64,000 nucleotides of DNA from contig NC_092569.1 of NCBI RefSeq assembly GCF_037975245.1, positions 34,508,668 through 34,572,667 on the forward strand, read 5' to 3'. This stretch comes from Apostichopus japonicus (Eukaryota; Echinodermata; Holothuroidea; Aspidochirotida; Stichopodidae). Below, one piece after another: positions 53,224-64,000 of this stretch (the stretch's first letter is position 1; each line of letters starts with the position of its first letter). The position numbers were made by a program, and so were the translations under genes. The notes below the pieces were generated by a model that saw only the letters and a program-made list of their open reading frames with translations, did not search any database and was not told the DNA's origin.

Positions 53224-56200
53224 CTGCGACAAACAAGAAAGAGTAAATAAATCGGTCATTTTATATACTTTAAACGAATCCAATATCGGATGTAAAATAG
53301 AGGGCAGTGCGTTTTTGTCCTACCAACATGAAAACGTCAGTTCCGCGAATGTTTTGTTTTTTTGTGTTCAATATTTACGATACATAAGGTGGTATTTTGT
53401 CTTTGCAAGGGAGTTTTTATATACTTTTGTTGTTGTTCCGTTTGAAATACAGCACCACAATAGGAGTAGAATACAGATGGGGAAACCACTTTAACCAAAT
53501 ACTAGGTTTGGGTTACTAGAGTCGCTAATATCGCTCTTTATTTATATTTATTCATCCGCAAGTATTTACAATACTATTCATTCATTTCATTATTTGATTG
53601 TTATTTCTAAGTTCACAACTGATTAGTTTCCTACTCTGTCAAAACTGTAGTTATAAAGTTCTTGTTTGTTGAATAATATAACCCTGTTCTACTGCGTACT
53701 GGGTATTCAGTGTGTTATTGTCATCGATTGTTCAATTATTTACCCTAGATATATAACACTTTGTAATTGGTGTATCTTTCAACCTGAGCTCACACGTTGG
53801 ACTGTAAACGTAGATTGAAATTACACTATACACAAATCATAAAATCAATACTTTTAAATGAAGAATAGAACCGACATTGTATAAACGGAATTTACTATTA
53901 ATGTAGTAGCTAATATTTTAGGTTTCGACAAAGTAACCAAAATTCGATGTATTACATTTATGAAAATCTTGAATGATATTGATTATCGTCTTTTTATTAT
54001 TTAGTTCTTATCGACATGTACTTCTAGTCTCGTACGTATAACTTCTTTGAACAGACTGATTGATTGATTAAAATTTATCGAATCTATACAGACGAATATT
54101 TCAAATAAATCATTTTTGATTCCTCTATTTCAATGTTCTATGCATGATAAACCCTAAATGACTTTTCACATAACATGATTAAATTTAAATAGCGCCTCAA
54201 AGTTTTCACATATGAGAATCATCGAAATATACTTACCACTTAAAGTCACACTATACAGTAACGAGAAGGCACACGTGACATGCTTCCAGTTACTACTAAT
54301 ATGATATTAACCCCTTTGTAAGTTGGAAGTGATGCGAGTTTGGTAGACAACAGCGAGCGGCAAGGCAACAGACATTTACGATAATTTTCAGAATACTCGT
54401 TTAGGTTGGGGTGATAGTGATGTTGAGATTTACTTTCTCTGTGTCAGAAATACATGGACACTGGCTATTATAATATCTACTGCCAAAGTTTTATATATTG
54501 TTAGGTGCTTGTTACGTGCAAACACGGCCAAGAGACTTGTGTTTCCAATGAAAAGCGGATCTTATCGTCTGCTTCTTATGTCTGTACACATTGTATACAG
54601 TCCTGAAACCTACGTGCGTTCCAGTTGTACTTCAAACGCTTGAAAGAAAATAGCAATGTTTGGAATTGAAAATTGCTGTGAACCTTGAACTTAAATATCA
54701 TTTAGCCAGGAATGCGGTAGCTATGAGATCAGGACATTAGTTGTTAGTTGCTTCTCCTAATTCACGTAATCGGTCCAGATTTATGTTTGCGTCAGTGATT
54801 AGAACCATCTATTACTCACCTGTATTTCCGCTGTGTGATCCAACTGATAGTCGATACTTGTTTGCTTGGTTATTAATCCTAAAAGTCGAATAGACGGCGT
54901 ATTTTGATGATGAGCCGGAGTCCCTTAGATCAATACGAAGCTGGTAAGTTTTCTGGTTGGTCAGAGAGTAGATATATTTATTACCTAGCCAGTGGTCATC
55001 ATTTTTATTACCGAAACCGTCCTTGTAGTCCCTCCAACCACGATAAAAGTCAACGGAGGCACTCGATCGTCGTTGGAAAACCTATGAAATAAAAAAGAAA
55101 AGTGAATCCAGCTGTATAATCTAGTTATCCGTAAGAGCATAACATTCAACGCCGTTAGATAGTTAACAAAGATATGGATACTGTGAAAGTGAGATAATTT
55201 GCAATAGTGTTTTGTTTCTTGATTTTGGTTCTTCCTTAAATGGTCAAGTGCATCTCAAAGAGATCTGCAGTGCATCATTTTGAGGAATTTAAAGTATAAT
55301 GTGAGAAAGTTCAGAATTTAAGTCCTTAATTGTTTGCGAAGCTCACCGTCCATCCTCCTCCGTTACTTTCCATCTCACAGTAAACCTGAATACCGCGTGG
55401 CCAACCATCAGGGTAAATGGTGTAAACTCCATCACTGCGTGTACCGGAAATATAAAGCTCTTGGCAATCTTTTGGGACCACCTCGCGGGTGCACGTCACT
55501 CCGTCCCCTTCGTAGTTTGTATTGCAGTAACATTTACGGACACTCCTCCTCGTAGCACAGGTTGCGTGACTACTACACTGGTAACTTTCATCTACAAGTC
55601 GGCTGTTCCTACAAGTTGATTTTCGTGTACATCTTGAATTGATGTAAAAGTGGCCCTCCTGTTTTAAGATATTCAGCAAAAAGAAAAACAACAACTAATA
55701 AATGAATTATGCATTTGCGGTTGTCATATTGAAATGTACCGGATTTCAACAATAAGTGGCCACGTGATTCCCGACTAAACGAAATACATCCCTCGACTGA
55801 AAGGTTTTACTGTATTGGCGACAAAAAACTGGGTCTATAGCCCCTTCACAACCACGATGCGCACGCTACTCGGTTATCTGTAAATGCAATGTAATTATCG
55901 ACAAGTATAAATAGTAAAGGTTTGCTTCTAATTATATGGACAATGATTTAAAAAAAACCATTACAAAATGACCTAAAAGAACCGTACTGACCCCTAATAC
56001 ACTTCCTTTGTCGGCAACGAAGCAGTTGTGGGTGCACGTCACTCCGTCCCCTTGGTAGTTTTGATTACAGTAGCATTTACGGACACCGTTCCTCTCAGCA
56101 CAGGTTGCGTGACCACTACACTGGTAACTCGCCTCTATAATCTGGTTATTTTGGCAAGTTGATCTTCGTGTACATCCTGAATTGATGTAAAAATCGCCAA

Positions 56201-59200
56201 CCTGATTTAAGATATTCATCAAGTAAGAAACAACAAATAAACAAATAATAAATTTGCGGTTGTCACAGTGAAATGTATATGATTTCAACGGTGGGTGGCC
56301 AATGATAAATCCCCTCGAATGATCTAGGTATGGATATGAACCTTTTCGAAAAATATATGAGGTCTTTCAAGCCAACTCCGATGAATGGACGTAGGAATCC
56401 GCCTTAAAAATTGTAGCCACAACTATTGCATTCAACCACTTATCACGACTATATATTAGCCATACAAATGAATCTAACCGCAAGACTGTGAAAAAAGTAT
56501 CCATGAATTTTTGTGTCAGGCTTATAAGTGCATGCACATCCGTAGGAGTGGTCTCGTGATTCCCGAATCAACGTAATATATCCATCGACTGACAGTTTTG
56601 AGAGGACTGTCGACAAAAACAAATGGGTCAATGGCCCTGCCCAACCACGATGCGAACGCCACTCAGATATCTGTACTGTAATGTGATTATCGACAAGTAT
56701 AATAAGTAAAGGTTTCCTTCTAATTATATGTACAAGATTAAGAACAAAGCATTATAAAAATGACCTGAAGGACCGTACTGACCCCTAATACACTTCCTAT
56801 GTCAGCAACGAAGCAGTTGTGGCGGCACGTAACTCCGTCCCCTTGGTAGTTTTGATTACAGTAGCATTTACGGACACCGCTCCTCTCAGTACAGGTTGCG
56901 TGACTACTACACTGGTAACTTTCATGTTCAAGCCGGCTGTTCCTACAAGTTGATTTTCGTGTACATCTTGAATTGATGTAAAAGTGGCCCTCCTGTTTTA
57001 AGATATTCAGCAAAAGGAAAGCCAACAACTAATAAATGAATTATGCATTTGCGGTTGTCATATTGAAATGTACTGGATTTCAACGATGGGTGGCCACGTG
57101 ATTCCCGACTAAACGTAATACATCCCTCGACTGAAAGATTTTACTGTATTGGCGACAAAAAACTGGGTCTATAGCCCCTACACAACCACGATGCGCACGC
57201 TACTCGCTAATCTGTAAATGCAATGTAATTATCGACAAGTATAAATAGTAAAGGTTTGCTTCTAATTATATGGACAATGATTAAAAAAACCCATTACAAA
57301 ATGACCTAAAAGAACCGTACTGACCCCTAATACACTTCCTTTGTCGGCAACGAAGCAGTTGTGGGTGCACGTCACTCCGTCCCCTTGGTAATTTGGATTG
57401 CAGTAACATTTACGGACACCGTTAATCTCAGAACAGGTTGCGTAACTACTACACTGGTAACTCTCATCCACGAGCCGACTGTTCCTACAAGTTGATTTTT
57501 GTGTACATCTTGAATTGATGTAAAAGTGGCCCTCCTAATTTAAGATATTCAGCGAAAAGAAAAACATCAACATCAACTTATAACCGAAATAAACAGAATG
57601 TGTCAGGCTTATCAGTGCATGCACACCCGTAGGAGTGGCCTCGTGATTCCCGACTAAACGTAATATATCCCTTGACTGACAATTTTGACTGGACTGGCGA
57701 CAAAAACAAATGGGTCAATGGCCCCTGCCCAACCACGACGAGCGCGTCACTCGGATAACTGTAAATGTAAAATGAATATTGACAAGTATAAAGAGTAAAG
57801 GTTTGCTTCTAATTATATGGACAATAATTAAGAACGAAGCATTATAAAAAGGGCATGAAGGAACCGAACTGACCCCTAACACACTTCCTATGTCAGCAAC
57901 GAAGCAGTTGTGGGTGCACGTCACTCCGTCCCCTTGGTAGTTTTGATTACAGTAGCATTTACGGACACCGTTCCTCTCAGCACAGGTTGCGTGACCACTA
58001 CACTGGTAACTCGCCTCTATAATCTGGTTATTTTGGCAAGTTGATCTTCGTGTACATCCTGAATTGATGTAAAAATCGCCAACCTGATTTAAGATATTCA
58101 TCAAGTAAGAAACAACAAATAAACAAATTATAAATTTGCGGTTGTCACAGTGAAATGTATATGATTTCAACGGTGGGTGGCCAATGATAAATCCCCTCGA
58201 ATGATCTAGGTATGGATATGAACCTTTTCGAAAAATATATGAGGTCTCTCAAGCCAACTCCGATGAATGGGCGTAGGAATCCGCCTTAAAATTTGTAGCC
58301 ACAAATATTGCATTCAACCACTTATCACGACTATATATTAGCCATACAAATGAATCTAACCGCAAGACTGTGAAAAAAGTATCCATGAATTTTTGTGTCA
58401 GGCTTATAAGTGCATGCACACCCGTAGGAGTGGTCTCGTGATTCCCGAATCAACGTAATATATCCCTCGACTGACAGTTTTGAGAGGACTGTCGACAAAA
58501 ACAAATGGGTCAATGGCCCTGCCCAACCACGATGCGAACGCCACTCAGATATCTGTACTGTAATGTGATTATCGACAAGTATAATAAGTAAAGGTTTCCT
58601 TCTAATTATATGTACAAGATTAAGAACAAAGCATTATAAAAATGACCTGAAGGACCGTACTGACCCCTAATACACTTCCTATGTCAGCAACGAAGCAGTT
58701 GTGGCGGCACGTCACTCCGTCCCCTTGGTAGTTTTGATTACAGTAGCATTTACGGACACCGCTCCTCTCAGTACAGGTTGCGTGACTACTACACTGGTAA
58801 CTTTCATGTACAAGCCGGCTGTTCCTACAAGTTGATTTTCGTGTACATCTTGAATTGATGTAAAAGTGGCCCTCCTGTTTTAAGATATTCAGCAAAAAGA
58901 AAACCAACAACTAATAAATGAATTATGCATTTGCGGTTGTCATATTGAAATGTACTGGATTTCAACGATGGGTGGCCACGTGATTCCCGACTAAACGTAA
59001 TACATCCCTCGACTGAAAGATTTTACTGTATTGGCGACAAAAAACTGGGTCTATAGCCCCTACACAACCACGATGCGCACGCTACTCGGTTATCTGTAAA
59101 TGCAACGTAATTATCGACAAGTATAAATAGTAAAGGTTTGCTTCTAATTATATGGACAATGATTTAAAAAAAACCATTACAAAATGACCTAAAAGAACCG

Positions 59201-62200
59201 TACTGACCCCTAATACACTTCCTTTGTCGGCAACGAAGCAGTTGTGGGTGCACGTCACTCCGTCCCCTTGGTAATTTGGATTGCAGTAACATTTACGGAC
59301 ACCGTTAATCTCAGAACAGGTTGCGTAACTACTACACTGGTAACTCTCATCCACGAGCCGACTGTTCCTACAAGTTGATTTTTGTGTACATCTTGAATTG
59401 ATGTAAAAGTGGCCCTCCTAATTTAAGATATTCAGCGAAAAGAAAAACATCAACATCAACTTATAACCGAAATAAACAGAATGTGTCAGGCTTATCAGTG
59501 CATGCACACCCGTAGGAGTGGCCTCGTGATTCCCGACTAAACGTAATATATCCCTTGACTGACAATTTTGACTGGACTGGCGACAAAAACAAATGGGTCA
59601 ATGGCCCCTGCCCAACCACGACGAGCGCGTCACTCGGATAACTGTAAATGTAAAATGAATATTGACAAGTATAAAGAGTAAAGGTTTGCTTCTAATTATA
59701 TGGACAATAATTAAGAACGAAGCATTATAAAAAGGGCATGAAAGAACCGAACTGACCCCTAACACACTTCCTATGTCAGCAACGAAGCAGTTGTGGGTGC
59801 ACGTCACTCCGTCCCCTTGGTAGTTTTGATTACAGTAGCATTTACGGACACCGTTCCTCTCAGCACAGGTTGCGTGACCACTACACTGGTAACTCGCCTC
59901 TATAATCTGGTTATTTTGGCAAGTTGATCTTCGTGTACATCCTGAATTGATGTAAAAATCGCCAACCTGATTTAAGATATTCATCAAGTAAGAAACAACA
60001 AATAAACAAATTATAAATTTGCGGTTGTCACAGTGAAATGTATATGATTTCAACGGTGGGTGGCCAATGATAAATCCCCTCGAATGATCTAGGTATGGAT
60101 AAGAACCTTTCGAAAAATATATGAGGTCTCTCAAGCCAACTCCGATGAATGGGCGTAGGAATCCGCCTTAAAATTTGTAGCCACAAATATTGCATTCAAC
60201 CACTTATCACGACTATATATTAGCCATACAAATGAATCTAACCGCAAGACTGTGAAAAAAGTATCCATGAATTTTTGTGTCAGGCTTATAAGTGCATGCA
60301 CACCCGTAGGAGTGGTCTCGTGATTCCCGAATCAACGTAATATATCCCTCGACTGACAGTTTTGAGAGGACTGTCGACAAAAACAAATGGGTCAATGGCC
60401 CTGCCCAACCACGATGCGAACGCCACTCAGATATCTGTACTGTAATGTGATTATCGACAAGTATAATAAGTAAAGGTTTCCTTCTAATTATATGTACAAG
60501 ATTAAGAACAAAGCATTATAAAAATGACCTGAAGGACCGTACTGACCCCTAATACACTTCCTATGTCAGCAACGAAGCAGTTGTGGCGGCACGTAACTCC
60601 GTCCCCTTGGTAGTTTTGATTACAGTAGCATTTACGGACACCGCTCCTCTCAGTGCAGGTTGCGTGACTACTACACTGGTAACTTTCATGTACAAGCCGG
60701 CTGTTCCTACAAGTTGATTTTCGTGTACATCTTGAATTGATGTAAAAGTGGCCCTCCTGTTTTAAGATATTCAGCAAAAAGAAAACCAACAACTAATAAA
60801 TGAATTATGCATTTGCGGTTGTCATATTGAAATGTACTGGATTTCAACGATGGGTGGCCACGTGATTCCCGACTAAACGTAATACATCCCTCGACTGAAA
60901 GATTTTACTGTATTGGCGACAAAAAACTGGGTCTATAGCCCCTACACAACCACGATGCGCACGCTACTCGGTTATCTGTAAATGCAACGTAATTATCGAC
61001 AAGTATAAATAGTAAAGGTTTGCTTCTAATTATATGGACAATGATTTAAAAAAAACCATTACAAAATGACCTAAAAGAACCGTACTGACCCCTAATACAC
61101 TTCCTTTGTCGGCAACGAAGCAGTTGTGGGTGCACGTCACTCCGTCCCCTTGGTAATTTGGATTGCAGTAACATTTACGGACACCGTTAATCTCAGAACA
61201 GGTTGCGTAACTACTACACTGGTAACTCTCATCCACGAGCCGACTGTTCCTACAAGTTGATTTTTGTGTACATCTTGAATTGATGTAAAAGTGGCCCTCC
61301 TAATTTAAGATATTCAGCGAAAAGAAAAACATCAACATCAACTCATAACCGAAATAAACAGAATGTGTCAGGCTTATCAGTGCATGCACACCCGTAGGAG
61401 TGGCCTCGTGATTCCCGACTAAACGTAATATATCCCTTGACTGACAGTTTTGACTGGACTGGCGACAAAAACAAATGGGTCAATGGCCCCTGCCCAACCA
61501 CAATGCGCGCGTCACTCGGATAACTGTAAATTTAAAATGAATATTGACAAGTATAAAGAGTAAAGGTTTGCTTCTAATTATATGGACAATAATTAAGAAC
61601 GAAGCATTATAAAAAGGGCATGAAAGAACCGAACTGACCCCTAACACACTTCCTATGTCAGCAACGAAGCAGTTGTGGGTGCACGTCACTCCGTCCCCTT
61701 GGTAGTTTTGATTACAGTAGCATTTACGGACACCGTTCCTCTCAGCACAGGTTGCGTGAGCACTACACTGGTAACTCGCCTCTATAATCTGGTTATTTTG
61801 GCAAGTTGATCTTCGTGTACATCCTGAATTGATGTAAAAATCGCCAACCTGATTTAAGATATTCATCAAGTAAGAAACAACAAATAAACAAATTATAAAT
61901 TTGCGGTTGTCACAGTGAAATGTATATGATTTCAACGGTGGGTGGCCAATGATAAATCCCCTCGAATGATCTAGGTATGGATAAGAACCTTTTCGAAAAA
62001 TATATGAGGTCTCTCAAGCCAACTCCGATGAATGGGCGTAGGAATCCGCCTTAAAATTTGTAGCCACAAATATTGCATTCAACCACTTATCACGACTATA
62101 TATTAGCCATACAAATGAATCTAACCGCAAGACTGTGAAAAAAGTATCCATGAATTTTTGTGTCAGGCTTATAAGTGCATGCACACCCGTAGGAGTGGTC

Positions 62201-63731
62201 TCGTGATTCCCGAATCAACGTAATATATCCCTCGACTGACAGTTTTGAGAGGACTGTCGACAAAAACAAATGGGTCAATGGCCCTGCCCAACCACGATGC
62301 GAACGCCACTCAGATATCTGTACTGTAATGTGATTATCGACAAGTATAATAAGTAAAGGTTTCCTTCTAATTATATGTACAAGATTAAGAACAAAGCATT
62401 ATAAAAATGACCTGAAGGACCGTACTGACCCCTAATACACTTCCTATGTCAGCAACGAAGCAGTTGTGGCGGCACGTAACTCCGTCCCCTTGGTAGTTTT
62501 GATTACAGTAGCATTTACGGACACCGCTCCTCTCAGTGCAGGTTGCGTGACTACTACACTGGTAACTTTCATGTACAAGCCGGCTGTTCCTACAAGTTGA
62601 TTTTCGTGTACATCTTGAATTGATGTAAAAGTGGCCCTCCTGTTTTAAGATATTCAGCAAAAAGAAAACCAACAACTAATAAATGAATTATGCATTTGCG
62701 GTTGTCATATTGAAATGTACTGGATTTCAACGATGGGTGGCCACGTGATTCCCGACTAAACGTAATACATCCCTCGACTGAAAGATTTTACTGTATTGGC
62801 GACAAAAAACTGGGTCTATAGCCCCTACACAACCACGATGCGCACGCTACTCGGTTATCTGTAAATGCAACGTAATTATCGACAAGTATAAATAGTAAAG
62901 GTTTGCTTCTAATTATATGGACAATGATTTAAAAAAACCCATTACAAAATGACCTAAAAGAACCGTACTGACCCCTAATACACTTCCTTTGTCGGCAACG
63001 AAGCAGTTGTGGGTGCACGTCACTCCGTCCCCTTGGTAATTTGGATTGCAGTAACATTTACGGACACCGTTAATCTCAGAACAGGTTGCGTAACTACTAC
63101 ACTGGTAACTCTCATCCACGAGCCGACTGTTCCTACAAGTTGATTTTTGTGTACATCTTGAATTGATGTAAAAGTGGCCCTCCTAATTTAAGATATTCAG
63201 CGAAAAGAAAAACATCAACATCAACTCATAACCGAAATAAACAGAATGTGTCAGGCTTATCAGTGCATGCACACCCGTAGGAGTGGCCTCGTGATTCCCG
63301 ACTAAACGTAATATATCCCTTGACTGACAGTTTTGACTGGACTGGCGACAAAAACAAATGGGTCAATGGCCCCTGCCCAACCACAATGCGCGCGTCACTC
63401 GGATAACTGTAAATTTAAAATGAATATTGACAAGTATAAAGAGTAAAGGTTTGCTTCTAATTATATGGACAATAATTAAGAACGAAGCATTATAAAAAGG
63501 GCATGAAAGAACCGAACTGACCCATAACACACTTCCTATGTCAGCAACGAAGCAGTTGTGGGTGCACGTCACTCCGTCCCCTTGGTAGTTTTGATTACAG
63601 TAGCATTTACGGACACCGTTCCTCTCAGCACAGGTTGCGTGAGCACTACACTGGTAACTCGCCTCTATAATCTGGTTATTTTGGCAAGTTGATCTTCGTG
63701 TACATCCTGAATTGATGTAAAAATCGCCAAC
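52865..63731 (-). CDS. multi-EGF fibrinogen-related protein, 5' end beyond window
   Basis: The three 3' exons (55658-55347, 55081-54820, 53223-52865) join in frame and encode an EGF-like domain plus a complete fibrinogen C-terminal domain (FReD), ending in MKIRPV and TAG. Upstream, 13 further exons of exactly 210 nt, all phase 0-0, each encode a 70-residue EGF-like cassette with 8 Cys. If all were spliced together the visible part would be about 1220 aa. FReD proteins of this type (ficolins, FREPs, tachylectins) are secreted oligomeric lectins of innate immunity; EGF repeats plus FReD also occurs in tenascin-like matrix proteins. Immune recognition is inferred. The start codon and signal peptide are outside the window. 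It is uncertain whether all cassettes belong to one transcript, or whether some are alternative or belong to separate gene copies. Confidence 0.78.
54820..55081 (-). CDS. FReD middle exon
   Basis: Encodes [40 protein letters not shown] and [10 protein letters not shown], hallmark core of fibrinogen domains. Acceptor TTTCATAG, donor GTGAGT; enters in phase 0 and leaves in phase 1. Confidence 0.9.
55347..55658 (-). CDS. EGF-like plus FReD N-terminal exon
   Basis: Starts [16 protein letters not shown] like the E-type cassettes, with [14 protein letters not shown]. Instead of the cassette end it continues [20 protein letters not shown] and [16 protein letters not shown], the start of the fibrinogen domain. 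312 nt, phase 0-0. It looks like an EGF cassette fused to the FReD. Confidence 0.88.
55992..56201 (-). CDS. EGF-like cassette exon 1 (V type)
   Basis: Starts [19 protein letters not shown] core YQCSGHATC...[14 protein letters not shown]; ends GSVLG before GTCAGT. 210 nt, phase 0-0. Confidence 0.75.
56783..56992 (-). CDS. EGF-like cassette exon 2 (E type, RSG)
   Basis: Starts [16 protein letters not shown], contains [15 protein letters not shown] and [11 protein letters not shown]. 210 nt, phase 0-0. Confidence 0.75.
57325..57534 (-). CDS. EGF-like cassette exon 3 (E type, EING)
   Basis: Contains [18 protein letters not shown] and [11 protein letters not shown]. The acceptor is AAATTAG rather than AAAACAG. 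210 nt, phase 0-0. Confidence 0.75.
57874..58083 (-). CDS. EGF-like cassette exon 4 (V type)
   Basis: Near-identical to the V cassette 1882 bp downstream in transcript order; CFVADIG instead of CFVADKG. 210 nt. Confidence 0.75.
58665..58874 (-). CDS. EGF-like cassette exon 5 (E type, RSG)
   Basis: Second array copy of the RSG cassette; RLVHESYQC replaces RLEHESYQC. 210 nt. Confidence 0.75.
59208..59417 (-). CDS. EGF-like cassette exon 6 (E type, EING)
   Basis: Second array copy of the EING cassette. 210 nt, phase 0-0. Confidence 0.75.
59757..59966 (-). CDS. EGF-like cassette exon 7 (V type)
   Basis: Third array copy of the V cassette. 210 nt, phase 0-0. Confidence 0.75.
60547..60756 (-). 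CDS. EGF-like cassette exon 8 (E type, RSG)
   Basis: Third array copy of the RSG cassette. 210 nt, phase 0-0. Confidence 0.75.
61090..61299 (-). CDS. EGF-like cassette exon 9 (E type, EING)
   Basis: Third array copy of the EING cassette. 210 nt, phase 0-0. Confidence 0.75.
61639..61848 (-). CDS. EGF-like cassette exon 10 (V type)
   Basis: Fourth array copy of the V cassette; CSAHATC replaces CSGHATC. 210 nt. Confidence 0.75.
62430..62639 (-). CDS. EGF-like cassette exon 11 (E type, RSG)
   Basis: Fourth array copy of the RSG cassette. 210 nt, phase 0-0. Confidence 0.75.
62973..63182 (-). CDS. EGF-like cassette exon 12 (E type, EING)
   Basis: Fourth array copy of the EING cassette. 210 nt, phase 0-0. 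Confidence 0.75.
63522..63731 (-). CDS. EGF-like cassette exon 13 (V type)
   Basis: Fifth V copy. CSAHATC as in exon 10. The last codon is TGG (Trp) instead of GGG (Gly), directly before the GTCAGT donor. 210 nt. Confidence 0.75.
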
Positions 63732-64000
63732 CTGATTTAAGATATTCATCAAGTAAGAAACAACAAATAAACAAATTATAAATTTGCGGTTGTCACAGTG
63801 AAATGTATATGATTTCAACGGTGGGTGGCCAATGATAAATCCCCTCGAATGATCTAGGTATGGATAAGAACCTTTTCGAAAAATATATGAGGTCTCTCAA
63901 GCCAACTCCGATGAATGGGCGTAGGAATCCGCCTTAAAATTTGTAGCCACAAATATTGCATTCAACCACTTATCACGACTATATATTAGCCATACAAATG

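Larger units (their letters stand above)
55932..64000 (-). repeat. 1.88-kb tandem array of three-exon cassettes
   Basis: The V cassettes start at 55992, 57874, 59757, 61639 and 63522 (spacing 1882, 1883, 1882, 1883). Exons and introns are both repeated and nearly identical between copies. Four full periods are visible and a fifth is cut by the window end. The introns within one period also resemble each other (CGTGATTCCCGA, GACAAAAAC, CAACCACGATGCG motifs), so the period is itself a triplication of a smaller exon-intron unit. Confidence 0.95.

Noticed and set aside
56449-62278. A 60-codon minus-strand frame repeated at 56449, 58331, 60213 and 62096
   Set aside because: It lies in the intron of each 1.88-kb period and is conserved only because the whole period was copied. 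Related introns in the same period do not keep the frame, and no splice sites fit.
55659-63818. Signal-peptide-like hydrophobic stretches directly before EGF cassettes
   Set aside because: They read in frame into the cassettes, but the apparent starts are TTG, not ATG. The hydrophobic residues come from the T-rich tract before each acceptor. They were therefore treated as intron.

Overview
The window is animal nuclear DNA: AT-rich and intron-rich, with GT-AG splice sites, SINE, LINE, LTR and MITE remnants and many minisatellites. Gene content and the fibrinogen/EGF genes suggest an invertebrate deuterostome, most likely an echinoderm and perhaps a sea cucumber. That assignment is inference from gene families, not from a database match.

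Layout. (1) At 1511-4227 (+) is a complete five-exon regucalcin/SMP-30 gene of 297 aa. (2) 4228-9614 is intergenic and holds a 376-bp hAT-type MITE with a perfect 8-bp target duplication, and a 38-bp perfect palindrome that is also flanked by an 8-bp direct repeat. (3) At 9615-31656 (+) is a 22-exon RGS22 gene, predicted 1542 aa, with three RGS domains plus an RGS-like N-terminal segment. Its introns carry SINEs, a LINE 3' end and several tandem arrays. (4) 31657-40175 is intergenic, dominated by a 63-bp and a roughly 34-bp minisatellite. (5) At 40176-44521 (-) is a complete six-exon PPP1R42 (LRRC67) gene of 356 aa, convergent with RGS22. (6) 44522-52560 is repeat-rich: a GATATC-rich array, an LTR-retrotransposon relic with a MITE inside it, a LINE RT fragment, a 655-bp perfect TCCC array and further hAT MITEs. 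(7) At 52865-63731 (-) is the 3' part of a fibrinogen-related gene. Three exons encode an EGF-like domain plus a fibrinogen C-terminal domain. They are preceded by at least 13 EGF-like cassette exons of exactly 210 nt, arranged as a tandem array with a 1.88-kb period. The array runs off the window end, so the 5' end of the gene is not seen.

Functional themes. RGS22 and PPP1R42 orthologues are sperm/cilium-associated, and in human both lie on chromosome 8 (established knowledge). The EGF/fibrinogen gene is probably a secreted lectin-like recognition protein. Two points stand out. First, at three separate exon boundaries a minisatellite unit contains the splice site itself, so donor or acceptor sites are repeated 3 to 10 times. 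Second, the EGF cassette array is built of frame-neutral exons, and its fibrinogen domain has a Cys/Tyr-rich insertion at the place where FReD lectins bind ligand. All exon models were assembled by eye from splice consensus and reading phase; each complete gene closes in frame.
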